A stretch of DNA of 64,000 bases from Desmodesmus armatus (GCA_007449985.2 VIIQ02000571.1:186001-250000); one strand, 5' to 3'. Counted from the stretch's first letter, positions 48,055 through 60,700 are shown. A program made the numbers and translations. The notes: generated by a model not told the origin, from the letters alone.

Positions 48055-51000
48055 TCACGCCGAGTCCTCATCCCCCTGCATAGAGCCCCTGTGCCCAGTG
48101 CTGCTCCTGCGCCCAATGCCGCTGTTGCCACCCTCATCCACAGACCGGAATGCATAGTACCCTGAATCCTTCACCACCTCCCCCACCCCCCAGAGCTCCG
48201 AATTGAAGTCAGCAGAACCTGTGCTGTCATAAACCCTCCCGCCACTGAACCCCTGCGTGCTGTCAGAACCCTCACTCCCCTCACGGCCCTCACGGCCCTG
48301 GGTACTGCTGCTGTTGGGGTTTAGTGAGCGCAGGTCATCCCCCAAATCAGGTGACACCCTGATGAGCACCCTTTCCTCCTGAATAGCGACTGGGTCACCC
48401 TCACCAGCTGCACCCCCGCTAGCAGCAGCAGCAGCAGTAGCTGCGGCAGATGCAATGTAACTCCCCAGGCCCATAGATGCTTCCTCCTCACCCCTACCCT
48501 GCTGCTGCTGCTGCTGTCCCTGTGCTGCAGAGGTAGCCCCCTCGAGTCCTGCTGCAACCATGGCTTCAACCTCCCCTTGCTCAAACTCAGGCACATAAGG
48601 AACCCCCATCACTGCTGCTGTGATCCTGGCCTGCTCAGAAAGCCCTGCTAGTGCATCATCACCCCCACCAAACCCACCCACAGCACCGCTGCCACTGCTG
48701 CCACTGGTAGCGCCCGTTACAAGCTGCTGCTGCTTCGGCTCCTCGGATACAAACCCCGTCCCTGCACCCCCTGCACCCGCACCTCCCAGCTCACCAATGC
48801 TCTTGCTGGCAGCCTTAGTAGCGCCCTCCTTGCCCGATGCCCCCTCAAATGCACCCTCAGCTGTCCCCTCAGTACCCAGGCTGCCACTGCTGTCCCCCTC
48901 CTTATTGGCAGGAGGGAACTCAGGGAGGGGAATGCTGCCAGTGGCTGACTCCAACTTCTGAGCAGCAGACTTAGCAGCGCCAAGGACGGCGCCGCCAACA
49001 CCGCCGCCGCCGCTGCTTTTGCTGCTGCTGCCGCTGCCGCCCTCGCCGGTGGCGGATGACTCGTCGCTGCGGGAGCGGGTCTGCTGCTTCATGTCAGAGG
49101 TAGCGTCATCAAACTGGAGGGGGGGGGCATGTGAGAAGAGGGGAACTTGTTACAAGGCAATTATGCCGAAACAGGTTCACGACCTCAATGTCGGAGATGG
49201 CATCAGCAAGTAGCGGAGGTGGGGGGCGGGACGAGGATTGGGGGAAGCGGCAGGAGGGGGGGCGGTTGCAGCAAAAGGTATGGCGCAGCAGGGTCTCCTG
49301 CTTCATGGGAGGTGGCGTCGTCAAACTGTAGGGGTGGGGAGGGACAAAACAAGCAGCATCACACTGCAAAAGCGAGTAGGGGCAGGGACAAAAATGCCCA
49401 AGGGGGGCAGGGCGATAGAAGCAATGCATTATCGATCACAGTCCTATCAAAAACATGTGGATTAACTCAGCGCTGAGGGGCAGGGGGTGGCTGCTGGCTG
49501 CTGCATCGTCACTGCACGAGCGGCTCTGCATGCGATATGCATTGGGCAGAGAGTGTGGCAGGGCAAGAGGAGGTAGCCATTATTCAGTGCAAAAGGGAAG
49601 CATTGGTTTTACAGAATCAGGGGTGGAGGATAACTGGACACTGCATTGGCACATGTGATGCTGGAGGGTCCCAATAGGCTGAGGGTTTGAAGGTGAGCTG
49701 CTGCTTGAGTTCACATGCTGTCAAACGACAGTAGCTGAGGGCTCAAACAGTCATTACGCCAACAACCCTCCCAGCCCAGTTGGCATGGCCCCCAACAATG
49801 CGTCCCCACCATTGCGTCCAAGGCACCCCTACGTATAGCTTGTCAAGCTAGCTATGACAGGCTTATCATGCCAGCGCTGCAATCCCTCGGCATGGGTGAC
49901 TATGGGAGGGTAGGGGAGATGGGGGTGGGAATGCCACTGGCAGTATACGGACTGAGAGCCCTTGGCACAATGTTGGTTGACATCAGAACGACATGATGCC
50001 CGCACGGCACTGCTGCAGCAGGCAACCGCCAAATCTCCCACGACAGCCAAGCAATCAACGCATGCGACACAAGCTGCACGATGGGCATGCGACACAAGCT
50101 GCACCTCGCCCATCAACGCAAGCCGCTGCTTGCGTTGATGTTGGCTCTCGCCTGCACCGCCTGGCAAAGTTCAGCTGCCAACACGACGAGGGGTTGGGAA
50201 AAAAGATTGAGGCGAGGCATTGAGCCGTGTAGGAGCCAGCGGCAAACAATGCCATCAGAGCTGCAGGGAACTGCAGGTCGTGTACAATGTTTGGCACAAG
50301 CTCCCACCAATATCCAGCTTCTCACTGGGTGTACCAGTCCTCAGAGCAGCTTCCACCCTTTCCAATATCCCAACAAGATGAGGTAGTGCCATGTCCCCCC
50401 CTCCCCCCCTGTGACTTGAGCACATTACATGCTGCCACATGACAATGACAAGTAGAGCTTGGGGCGGGGACAGAACATTGCTGATCTGTGAGCCCACTTG
50501 CTTTTCAAAAGCAGCCTGGCCCCCCCCTCCCCCCCCTCCCTCCACCCCCCCCCCCCCAGGGCTTCCCAAAAACCACCACCACGTTGACTGGTGATTTATT
50601 GCTTGCACTTAGGGTTGGCACATGACACAAGCTGAGTGGTAGCAATCCCTTGAACCGCCTGGCATGGTTCAGCCGCAAAGAGGACGGGGGGGGGGGCAAG
50701 CGGGTGGGTCGTTGAGCCGCTTGGGAGCTCACGTCGAACATCACCATCAAGGAGGTGATTGTGATGTTTTGACGCAAACTGCCAAGAATCCACAACTCCT
50801 GACTGACCCGACCAGTCCTCAGAGAGCCTCCCACCCCTTTCCAGCATCCTACTAAGGTAAGGTAGTGCCACCTTTGGGTCCACCGGTGCGCACACAGACA
50901 CCCTGCTCGTTCCTCAGAGTGCCCCCCCCCCCCTCCTTCCAAAGGCTTTCCAGGCTCATGTTGTCAGCCTTGTCCTCGCCCCCAGCCCTGCGCTTGTCAG

Positions 51001-52740
51001 CCTTGACCCAAGCATCGCCCGCAGCCTCAGCCGCTACATGCTTGCAACCAATTCCATGGTGTATCTTCACACACCCACACGCCCTTGAAAACCACCAGCA
51101 GCAACCCAAAATTAGTCTACGCCCCCCTTCCCCACCCCCACCCAAGTAACTCAAAAGTGGAATACCCCCCCCCCCCCCGCCCCACACACACCTTCTTGCT
51201 CATGTCGTCAGCCATGTCATCGGCCTTATCCTTGCCCTCAGCCCTACGCTTGTCAGCCTTGGCCCGGGCATCATCCATTGCAGCCTCAGCCTTGTCCAAG
51301 GCTCCCTCAGTCCTGTCATTGATCTCATTGCCAACACGCTCAGCGGCGCCCTTGATGTCCGACCCCACACCCATAACCTCCTCAAGCAACTGCTCAGGCT
51401 CAGCTCCCTGTGCGGTTGTAGGGGGGGGGACGGGGGTGCAGAACACCGGATAATCATACTGATTGTTGAATGCCATGGCATGCGCTGTGGCACGGAGGTG
51501 GGGGGGGGGGCGTTCCAAGCGTACAGTAAGTGGGTCAAAAGGCAGGCAGATGACGGCGCGCTGGACATGCGAGCCCACACCCATCACCTTCCCAAGCACC
51601 TGCTCAGGCTCAACTCCCTGCATTTGTGGGTGGGTGGGAGTGGGGGGGGGTAAGGGGGGGTGAGTGAGACAAGAGCATATGACATGCAGTGTGTCAAGAA
51701 GCCCCGGGGGGGGGGGTCTCCACTCCCTCGGTCCTGTCGTTAATCTCACTGCCAACATGCTGAGCGGCACCCTTGATGTCTGAGCCAACACCCATAACCT
51801 CCTCAAGCAACTGCTCAGGCTCAGTGTCCTGCGCATTTGGGAGAGGGGGGGGGGACGGGGGTGCAGAACACCGGATAATTGTACTGATCGTTAAATGACA
51901 TGCGCTGTGGCACGGGAAGGGGGGTGTTCCAAGCCTTGGACGGCGTACATTGAGTGGGTCAAAAGGCAGGCAGATGACGGCGCGCTGGACATGCGAGCCC
52001 ACACCCATCACCTTCCCAAGCACCTGCTCAGGCTCAACTCCCTGCATTTGTGGGTGGGTGTCGACAGAGAGACTGCATGCGTGCACATGCATGTGTGTGT
52101 GTGTGGGGGGGGGGGTGAGGTTGGGGGCGAGTGAGACAAGCGTACGTGACATGCATTGTACAATGCACATGTGGTCGAGTTTGGGGGTGGGTCCAGGGCC
52201 ACCTCCGTCCTGGCGTTGATCTCACTGCCCACACGCGCAGCGATGTTCTTGATGTACAGCCCCACACCCATCACCCGAAGTGCCACATACTTAGCCCGCT
52301 ACTTCTCTGTCAGTCCACGCCCCCATCGCAGGAGTACCGTGTTGCTCTGCCGACCACTGTTTCTCTCCCCCACCTGTGGCACAGGCCTTACGCAAACCCC
52401 AACCTCATGATTGAGCTCACCTGCTCGTAGATCTGTGCCTGCTCCTTGGAGCTGGTGCCACTCAGAAGATCAGTCAGGCCCCTTCCAGCAGACGCCCCCA
52501 GGGCCGCACCAGCAGCAGCAGTCACAGGACCACCCACAGCACCCATCACAGCACCCACAGCGCTGCCGATGGCAGTGCCGCTCGTGCGAGCCGCGGGGTG
52601 GGAACGCTCGTTGAGGGGTAGGCCGGTGGCAGGGTCTGTGCGCTGGGTGCTGCTGCTGCTGCCACCACCGGCTGCATCGGAGCCTTGGGCGGAGGACTGG
52701 TCAGACTGATCGCGCAGGAAGGACTCTGTGTGTGCATGTA

Positions 52741-52784
<44 letters not shown>

Positions 52785-55765
52785 AGGAGTGTTAAGCTAG
52801 GCTTGTGCGAGCCACGGGGTGGGAGCGCTCGCCAAAAGGAAGCTTGTCATGGTGGAGGAGGGGGGTCTGTGCAACGCGCAGTGCTGCTGCTGCCGCCGCC
52901 GGCTGCGTCAGAGCCTTGAGCAGAGGATTGGTCAAGACTGATCACGGAGGGAGACTGGGGTGAACTCTGGGGGAGTGGTTTTGGGGGGGAGGGGCGGCAG
53001 GGGGGGGGGGAGTAGACAGCACAGAAGTTGGTCGGTGCTGCTGGTGCGGGCAACAGGGTGGGAGCGCTCGTCGAGTGAAAGGCCTGTGGCGGGGTCTGTG
53101 CGCTGGGTGCTGCCGCCGCCGCCTGCTGCGTCAGCGCCTTGAGCAGAGGATTGGTCAGACTGGTCGCGGAGGGAGACAGGTGTGAACTCTGTATTGGAGG
53201 GGGGGGATGGAGGGGCGGGGAGAGGGAATGGGGGCAGGGTCGGGCAGGCAGGAGGTGCTACCATGGTGCAGTAGTGAGCCAAAACCACACAATCAAAAAA
53301 ATTCCAAACTCACCTGCGCCACTCTCTCCTCCACTCCTGAATTGCATCTGAGCCTCGTCCATGCCTGAACCCTCACGACCACCAGCAGAACCCTTGCCAG
53401 AGCCCTTCAGGCCTGAGTCCTGTGTGAGAGGGAAGGAGACATCGTTGCCGGCACCCTCGCGGCGGGCCAGGTTGGGCTTCTCTGAGGGGTCCATGGAGGG
53501 GTTGGTGTCGGAGGACTCCAGTTCGCGGTCAGCCATGATGTTGGCGGGGCCGTCCTTCAGGGTGCCGGTCTGTGTGTGGTGGTGGTGGGGGGGGGGGGGG
53601 CGAGGGGGAAGGGAGAGGCAGGAGTTTGTATACAAGTAGTGGCTTCTGATGTTTGTCAGCGGCAGCCTGTCAAGAGGGTCGTGGAAAAAAGCCAAGGTGG
53701 GGGAGGGGAAGCCTTGCTTGGTGGCACTGCATATGGCAAGCATGGGTCCATGGAGGGGTGGGTGTCAGAGGACTCAAGTTTGCGGTCGGCCATGATGTCA
53801 GCGGGGCCGTCCTTCAGTGTGCCGGTCTGTGGTACAGCAAGAAGGGGGGGGGGGGGCGAGGGGGAAGGGGAGGGGCAATGGGGGGGGGGGGGCGCAGGAG
53901 TTGTAGTGGGTAGGCAGCCCTGGGGGGGGGGGGGGTCCCTCCCCTCTGGGGGATGAGGGGGGGGGAGAGGAGATGCAGGAGATGCAGTTTGTGGGCAGCC
54001 CTCATGGGCCATGAGGGGGGCAAAGGGGTTCAAGGGGAGGGGGAAGATGCAGGAGTCGTAGTGGATGGGCCGAGCGGTGCCACCGGGTAGGGAAAGGGGG
54101 GGGGGTGCAGGAGTACAACTCCTACTAAAGTTGGTACTGGGTGGGCAGCTCAGCTTCCACGGTTTGACAGCGACAGCCCGTTAAGGGGTGCAGTTCAGTG
54201 GCGCAATGATTGTTCACTACCACCAAGCCCCAGAAATGCACCCCTGAACAGGCTTGCTGCCCTTGCAAGGTTGGGACGCAGATGTTTTCCTGGGTGGCAA
54301 TGCAGGCGGTCAACACATGCAGCCACCCCTCATCAGATCAGGGGTCCAGTGACAGTCACAGGTGGCGGCCACCTCGCGCCCGGCCATGATCTTGGAGGGG
54401 CAAAATGCATCGTTCCTGCTTGTTACACTGAGGGAGGGGTCTTGTATGTGTGGGTGGTGAGGCCAGATGAGTGCAGCCATCCTGCAGAGCACCAGCTTGT
54501 GAGGAGAGCGGTGAAGTGACACAAACACAAACAGGGCACACACAATGCAGTTGGGGAGGCAATGCAGGTGATGGTCCTGTGCACGTGCGGGTGCGGACAC
54601 AACAGCTTCAAAAAGGATGGGAGGCTTGAAGCTGGGTGGCGGGCCAGGCTGTGCATGCGCGCAACACTGTTGCACGATAACGTTTGCAGACATCCACAGG
54701 GCTGCCAAGATATCCATGCAAATGCACCAAAAGCCAAGTGGAATTGTGAGGGTAGTGGGGTGGGTAGGGGGGGGGAGATCATCTCATGAGTCATAGGTGG
54801 TGGCTGAGACAGACCAGGACCTGTCACACTGGGCAAACACACCATGTCCTTTGCACAGTCTAACAGGTTCTGGTGTCGACTGTGCCTCGGAACATGTGCC
54901 CGCACAGGAGGCACGAAGTACACTGGTGCCGGCCAGCACCCTGGTGACAGCTTGACACGATGCAAGGGACTTCCATACCGTATATACCGTATATACCGTA
55001 TATACCGTCAGTGACGGCATGCCAATGCGCCAGGGCAGGAGATTGTTGAATGGTGCATTGGCGGCACATCGTGTGCTGTGGGGAATGCAGGTGTAATGTT
55101 TATGAGGGGTTTATGCCCAAAACCCCGGGGGTGCTTGCTCAGTGGCGGTCAGTCGGCAAGTCATCTTGGCTTTTGTGCAGCTTCACCAGCTAGCTTTGCA
55201 CAGTGATGGAGGCTGCACAAGAGCCAACGCGTCTTGCCAATGGCAACTTGATGGTGCTGAGCCTCCCATGCAGGCTATGCATATTAGGATGGAGAGGATG
55301 GAGCTTGTGAACCGTCAGCAACAAGACACCACATACCCGAGGCTATCAAGGCATGGTGATGCAAATGCACGAGGTGTTATGCTCTGGCGCGGCACAGGTA
55401 CCCCACACGTCTGGCAATAAGCGAAATCAAACACCCCCTGCTGGGGAAGCCAAGGCGCGGTCGCACAAATGCACGAGGTGCTGTTGAACCCCATCACATA
55501 GTCAACAGCCCCCCCGCCCTCCCTCCTCCCCCCCCCCCCACACACACATACACACCTGCTGATCCTTGAGGCTGCCAGCCATGTCGGAGGATGGGTTACC
55601 ACGGTCATCGAAGCCGGGGGGCCCACCAGCAGCACCACCTGCTGCAGCAACAATGCGGCGCTGCTGGGGGCGCTGGCATGTTGAGGGATTGGGGCGCAGG
55701 GGGGTGGAGCGCCTGGAGGAGGGCTTGGCAGCAGAAAGCCGAGTGGAAGGCTTGAGAGTCAGCAT
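48055..55765 (-). CDS. Putative plastid-targeted LEA-like protein with glycine zipper
   Basis: A minimal five-exon model keeps phase throughout: 55765-55556, 53569-53314, 52725-52421, 51407-51192 and 49113-48055, giving 681 aa. The first 70 residues look like a chloroplast transit peptide: Ser/Arg/Pro-rich, almost no acidic residues, opening MLTLKPSTRLSAAKPSSRR. Then come hydrophilic segments (NIMADRELESSDTNPSMDPS), a glycine-zipper helix (GTAIGSAVGAVMGAVGG), a LEA-like charged helix (ARAKADKRRAEGKDKADDMA) and a long Gly/Ser/Glu-rich tail ending DEDSA. The likely role is protection of membranes or proteins under stress; this is inference from composition. The 5' border chosen is the first ATG after a GTG-only stretch. 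The introns carry extra copies of exons 2, 3 and 4 and of the start of exon 5, all with acceptors, so isoforms are possible. Confidence 0.65.
49113..49325 (-). repeat. Duplicated exon starts (FDDATS copies)
   Basis: The last exon starts FDDATSDMKQQ at 49113. A second acceptor at 49326 is followed by a copy encoding FDDATSHEAGDP. A weaker third copy (DAISDIEV) lies near 49200. Only the copy at 49113 opens into a long frame. Confidence 0.7.
51192..52041 (-). repeat. Tandem ~422-bp duplication containing exon copies
   Basis: Exon starts coding for PEQ-LLEEVMGVGSD or PEQ-VLGKVMGVGSH occur at 52041, 51828, 51617 and 51407. Alternate copies are 424 and 421 bp apart, and the flanking DNA (the stretch after GTGGCACGG, the GAACACCGGATAAT stretch) is repeated with the same spacing. 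A fourth partial copy of the VMGVG segment lies near 52190-52280 and a copy of the KADKRRAGG segment near 50960-51010. Only the exon at 51407 keeps a full frame to a donor. Confidence 0.8.
52421..53188 (-). repeat. Three tandem copies of the SLRDQSDQSSAQG exon
   Basis: Acceptors at 53189, 52967 and 52726 each lead into a sequence coding for (E)FTPVSLRDQS or (E)SFLRDQSDQSSAQG. The copy at 53188 stays open but lacks a good donor, the copy at 52966 has a one-base insertion and a stop, and the copy at 52725 continues to a proper donor at 52420. All three enter in the same phase. Confidence 0.8.
52741..52782. repeat. Uninterrupted run of 42 G (42 C on the transcribed strand)
   Basis: The run lies in an intron, 14-15 bases upstream of the 3' splice site at 52726 on the minus strand. 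Its exact length in the genome is uncertain because homopolymers are hard to read. Confidence 0.9.
53314..53826 (-). repeat. Two copies of the TGTLKDGPA exon start
   Basis: Acceptors at 53827 and 53570 are followed by near-identical coding for TGTLKDGPADIMADRKLE and TGTLKDGPANIMADRELE, 257 bp apart. The upstream copy loses similarity after SMDP and has no clear donor. Confidence 0.8.
54975..55008. repeat. Short 10-bp tandem repeat (ATACCGTATA)
   Basis: Three and a half units in the first intron of the LEA-like gene. Confidence 0.9.
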
Positions 55766-56070
55766 GGCTTGGAGCTCCTTGTAGATGCCGGATATGGAAG
55801 CAAAGCTGTCGATGTGTAACAGGGGCACACAGAGGACACAGAGGGCTGATTAACTTGCTGATTCGCGGTAGAGACGCACAAACAGCTTCACGGAATCGCG
55901 CCTATCGTCGTAGGCGAGGCTTTATGTCATGTCGGGAGGCATCTGCGGATTGCATCATAAGTCGTCATACTTTGAAACATTGGACATCGGGTGCAGTGGC
56001 AGTTGTGTTGACTCCTCTCGTTGCTTCCTCCGATGACGTTGTGATTGCTGTCAAGGTCATTGTTTGCAAG
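55766..56070. promoter_or_regulatory. Candidate bidirectional promoter of LEA-like and Prx-Trx genes
   Basis: The two start codons are 305 bp apart and face away from each other, so both 5' UTRs and core promoters must share this stretch. A small perfect palindrome (CGCCTA, six bases, TAGGCG) lies at 55899-55916. The reading frame of the Prx gene is open upstream of its ATG, so a slightly longer N-terminus cannot be excluded. Confidence 0.5.
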
Positions 56071-57707
56071 ATGGCCCGGCGGATCGCGCAATCCATCCTG
56101 CGCGCAGGCCAGAGGGGCCTCAATGCTCTGGGCAGCAGCAGCAGCCCCAGCATTGCTCTTTCAGAGCGTTGCTTGCCCGCAGCAGCTTCACATGCAGCCA
56201 GCGTCCTGGGGCAGCAGAGCAGCTGGAGCACTAGCAGCAGATGGATCAGCAGGGGATTTGCCAGCGAGTCCGAATCTGCCATGAACTATGCAGAGGACTT
56301 TGACTACATCAGCTACCCTCCTTCACGAGCGTTCGTGGGCCAGATGGCCCCGGACTTCGAGGCCCCAGGTAAGGGTGATCTGTGTGGGAGATCCTCGTCA
56401 GCAGCAGCACTAATGGGCAGTGGCCAGCCCAAAGGTCCAAGGGATGTGATGTACAGTTGTTAAATATGGCTCTTGTCGATATTTCAAGCCAGCAGGGCGC
56501 GCACTGAGCTGAATGGATGTCCTGCCACCCCTGCTGCTCTGCAGCGGTGATCGATGGGGAGATCCGAAACATCTCGCTGTCAGACTACCGGGGCAAGTAT
56601 GTGGTGCTGTTCTGGTTCCCCAAGGTACGCATCAGGCCATGTAGACTGCAGGACAGGACGCTGAAACGTTCTGCAGCTGGATGTGGCTGCCTTGCGGGCT
56701 TTGTCAAGCTGCAGCTGCAGTCCCTCCTGGACCCAATCCCTATCTTTTGCCGACACCTGAGTGCAACAAACGTGTGTGTGTTCATGCCACCAACCACCAC
56801 TACACCAACAGCATCAGCACAGTCGCACCGACCCCTCCACTCCCTCCCACTGCCCCCACGTCTGTTGCCTGTGGTGTTGCGTTGTGTGTGTCCTCCCACG
56901 CTTCGTCCTGCCTTCATGCTATAGCTCCCAAGCAGCTGGGTGTGTCTGTTTTTTTATCCAGCTGAGCTGCTGTGTTGACTTCTTGCCTGCTGCTACCTTC
57001 AGGCCTTCACTTTTGTGTGTCCCACTGAGATCATTGCCTTCAGTGACAGGGCCAAGGAGTTTGATGCTATCGACTGCCAGGTGACTGCCACTGCCGGCTG
57101 CTCATGTTTGCGGATCAACAAGTGTACAGAGGAGTGGAGTCTTGGCAGATTTCCAGCTGGTTGCAATAACTGCACGATAGGATGTAAAGCTTGCAGGGTG
57201 CCCTATCTGCACAAGGAGTTTATGTGAGACATGCATGTGTGTGTGTGACTTACGTATGTGCATTGAACACACGAGCTGGATTCAGCACGTACATGTATCA
57301 TGCTGATTAGTCAAGATTTGTGTGGCTGCAGGTGATTGCTGCCAGCACAGACACTGAGGAGACACACCTGGCTTGGATCAAGTGAGTGCCTTCTGACATG
57401 CATGTGGTTGGCACATCAGCAGAAACGTTGCGCAGCAGCCATGCAGCTACAGCCAGCCTGCAGCAGCCATGCAGCGCTGAGTAGCTGCCGCCGCGGGCAG
57501 CTGTGCGGTCCCCTCCATGTAGCAGAATCAATGCGATGACCACATGGACTTTTTGTCGCGGTCTATGTAACGTCCCGTTTCAATCACAGGCCTTCCAACT
57601 TGACTTGCAGCTTGAGAGCAGGGTGTGGTATGGTGGGGCAAGGGGAGCCAGGCCCACTGCAAGGTTATCTTTGAACTGTAAGGTGATGTTCACTCACAGT
57701 CTTGTGC

Positions 57708-57739
<32 letters not shown>

Positions 57740-60700
57740 AGGACTCCCCGCAACCGCGGAGGCCTGGGCTACATGCAGATACCCATCGTGGCAGACACAA
57801 CCAAGGTGCGCAGCCTCATGCTGACCCAACTGCAGCAGTGCATGGGCACCAACAGCGCAGTATTGCGGCCTTGGCACCAGAACAGCAGGACCAGCAGCAC
57901 ATGTGCACCAGCAGCACATGGGCACTAGCAGCGCAATAGTGCGGCATCGCCACCACAACATCAGCATCAGCGGTCAGCATGTACAACTTCTTCTCAGCAG
58001 CATCAGGCAGACTGAGCCTGCGCCACATCATGTGCTGTGCTCACGGGGGTGTCACTGGGGTGCTGTCTTCAATCATATGTGCGCTGCTGAGTTGTCTCTG
58101 CTGCTGCTTCCGCCACTTCTCTTCTTCTGGCTTGTCACTGCTTGTGTTCTGCAGGCCATTGCAGCCCGCTATGGCGTTCTGCTGGAGAAGGCTGGCATTG
58201 CCCTGCGTGGCCTGTTCATCATTAATCCTGAGGGTGTCATCCAGCAGATTACCATCAACGACCTGGTGAGGCACAGCAGCAGGTGGTGCAGCGTTGGGCA
58301 CCATATTTGTGCCGCCTGTCTTTCTGTCTGTCTCACTGCCATTTGTACTATCCAACTACTGCCTGTCTCACTCCACACTCTTGACACACTGTTAACGTGA
58401 GGTATTCTGCTAGACGCCAGGTTTGTACTTAGTTGCGCTCACAATTGCTACATCCCCTTTCTGTTTGAGCACAAGTTTGCACACATGTCCAATGTTGTCA
58501 GCACCAGAGCACACATGCTTCATTCAGGCACAGCACTCATAGGCAATGCATGCAACTGCACACCAGTGTCAGGTGCTCCCGGGCAATAATAGGTCAGTGC
58601 CAGTTGGGGTTATCGCTCAACAGATGACGGCTAGCAGATATGGTGAAGTTGTTCTCATCTGGTTTCAACAAACCTATCATAGGGCGGCCCTATTCTACCT
58701 AGCATGCTGTCTCCTGCTTGGGCTCCTGCTGATCCCTCCCTCTGGTCCCGTGTGCACATACGTGTTTGTTGCCGCAGCCCATCGGTCGCAGTGTGGATGA
58801 GACACTGCGGTTGGTGCAGGCCATACAGTTCCATGCCAAGTACGGAGAGGTGAGCAGAGGCAGCCACCATGACACTGCATCGCTGTCACATGCTGTGGTG
58901 TGCTGTGATGTCCTAGCACAGGGTTGGTCTGTATATGTGCAATCATGTGCTGTGGTGAGCTTTGGTACGCTGTGGGAGGATAAGCTATGCAGCTGCGCAG
59001 TGCCTAGATAGGTTTGCCTGCGCAGTGCAGGGGGATTGAGATGACAGCACAACACCCTGCAGGACTCCTGCTGGTGAATCAACATCCTGTCAAGTGGCAG
59101 TGGCACTACATGCGCACTTCATGCGCACTGCATGGATCATAAGGGTCTGGTTGGATGCTCCTGCAACAGCGCCTCACATATGGGCGAACTCAGCTGCTGA
59201 GGGATGAACGGTTATTGCAACAATTTGCAAATATCTTGCCTGCTTGCCGTGCCATGCCGTGCCGTGCTGTGTCGTGCTGTGCTCAGGTGTGTCCTGCCAA
59301 CTGGAAGCCAGGGGACAAGACCATTGTGGCAGACCCTGAGAAGAGCCTGGAGTACTTTGAGGCAGCTAACAAGGTGAGAGTGAGAGGGGGTGCACGTGCT
59401 GAGGGGGGGTTGCACGTTCGCGGGGGGGGGGGGGGGGGTGCACGTTTGAGAGGTGGGGGTGGGGGGTGCGCGCGCATGTCAAGAGGGAAGGATACAATCG
59501 ATGTTGTTGCCTGGATCTAGCAGCCCAGGTGTCTGCTGTCAGTGTTGTGGACGTCCATGCCCTGCACATCCCTGGCCCGAAAGACATGGGCAGTGTTGAA
59601 TGAAGACTGTACTGTGTCACTGCGATGGTGCTTTGATGTCTTAGGATGGGGGGGGGGGAGGGTGCTGATGTTCACCACCTGTTTTTGTTGCCATGCTGTG
59701 CCGTGCTGTGCTGCCCTGGTGCTGTGTGTATGTCTGCAGGAGGCTGCTGGTGCATCAGATGAGTTTGGTGCCAACCTGACACCCATCAAGTCACGCAGGG
59801 ACTTTGAGCAGCTCATCAAGGGTGGGTGCTGTGCAGCCAACCAGGCGCTGCTGCCTCTACCATCTGGAACGCTGAAGCATAGCTGCTCTTGTATTCACTC
59901 AGGTTGCCACCAACGCAGACAGCTGACTCCAGGGGACCTGACAGCTGGTTCCATGCACGCGCCTGTGCATGTGTGCGCGTCAGAACATACCTTCCAACTC
60001 ATCGTACAGCCTGCTATCTGCGGCAATAAGACAGGTGCCCACCGTTGACGAGCAGCTCTCACAGCTGTGACACAGCCCCCACCATTGTTCAGAACTGCCC
60101 CCTATGGTGGCCCTCAGGTCCTATCATTCCACTTGTGTGATTGTGGCGGTGCATTGTGGGCGCAATGTTGCTGTTGTGCCTGCTGATATGATGTTTCCTT
60201 GCCAGGTGACAAGCCCGTAGTGGTTGACTTCATGGCGGGCTGGTGTGGCAAGTGCCGCATGATCGCACCATTTGTGGATGAACTGGCGGAGAAGCATCCA
60301 GGACTGGTGGGTTGGCGATCACCTGGGAATGGGGATGGCATGGGATGGCTGGCATGTTCTTGATTTGAATTGTTAGTGTACATGTATGGTTTGCACACAT
60401 GCTCACTAGCACACCACAATGGGTGCTGCTGCATGCCTGCAAACACTGCTGGCCGTAGACCTAGCAAGTTGATGGATCATCATTAATAGATGCTGAAACT
60501 CTTACTTTGGCTGCTGTCACATGTCATCAGCAGTGTCGCGCTGTCATGCTTGCATACATTTCATCCACCCCCACAAATGCATTCTGCAAAACCCTGCACT
60601 CTGTGCCGCTGGCAGGTGTTCGCTAAGTTTGACACCAGTGAAGAGAAGCTGGAGCCACTGTCAGCCGAGTTGCAAGTGAAGGCTCTGCCAGTCTTCAAGT

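Noticed and set aside
59212..59840. Minus-strand Pro-rich frames opposite the Prx-Trx exons
   Set aside because: They come from G-rich introns read in reverse and have no independent support.
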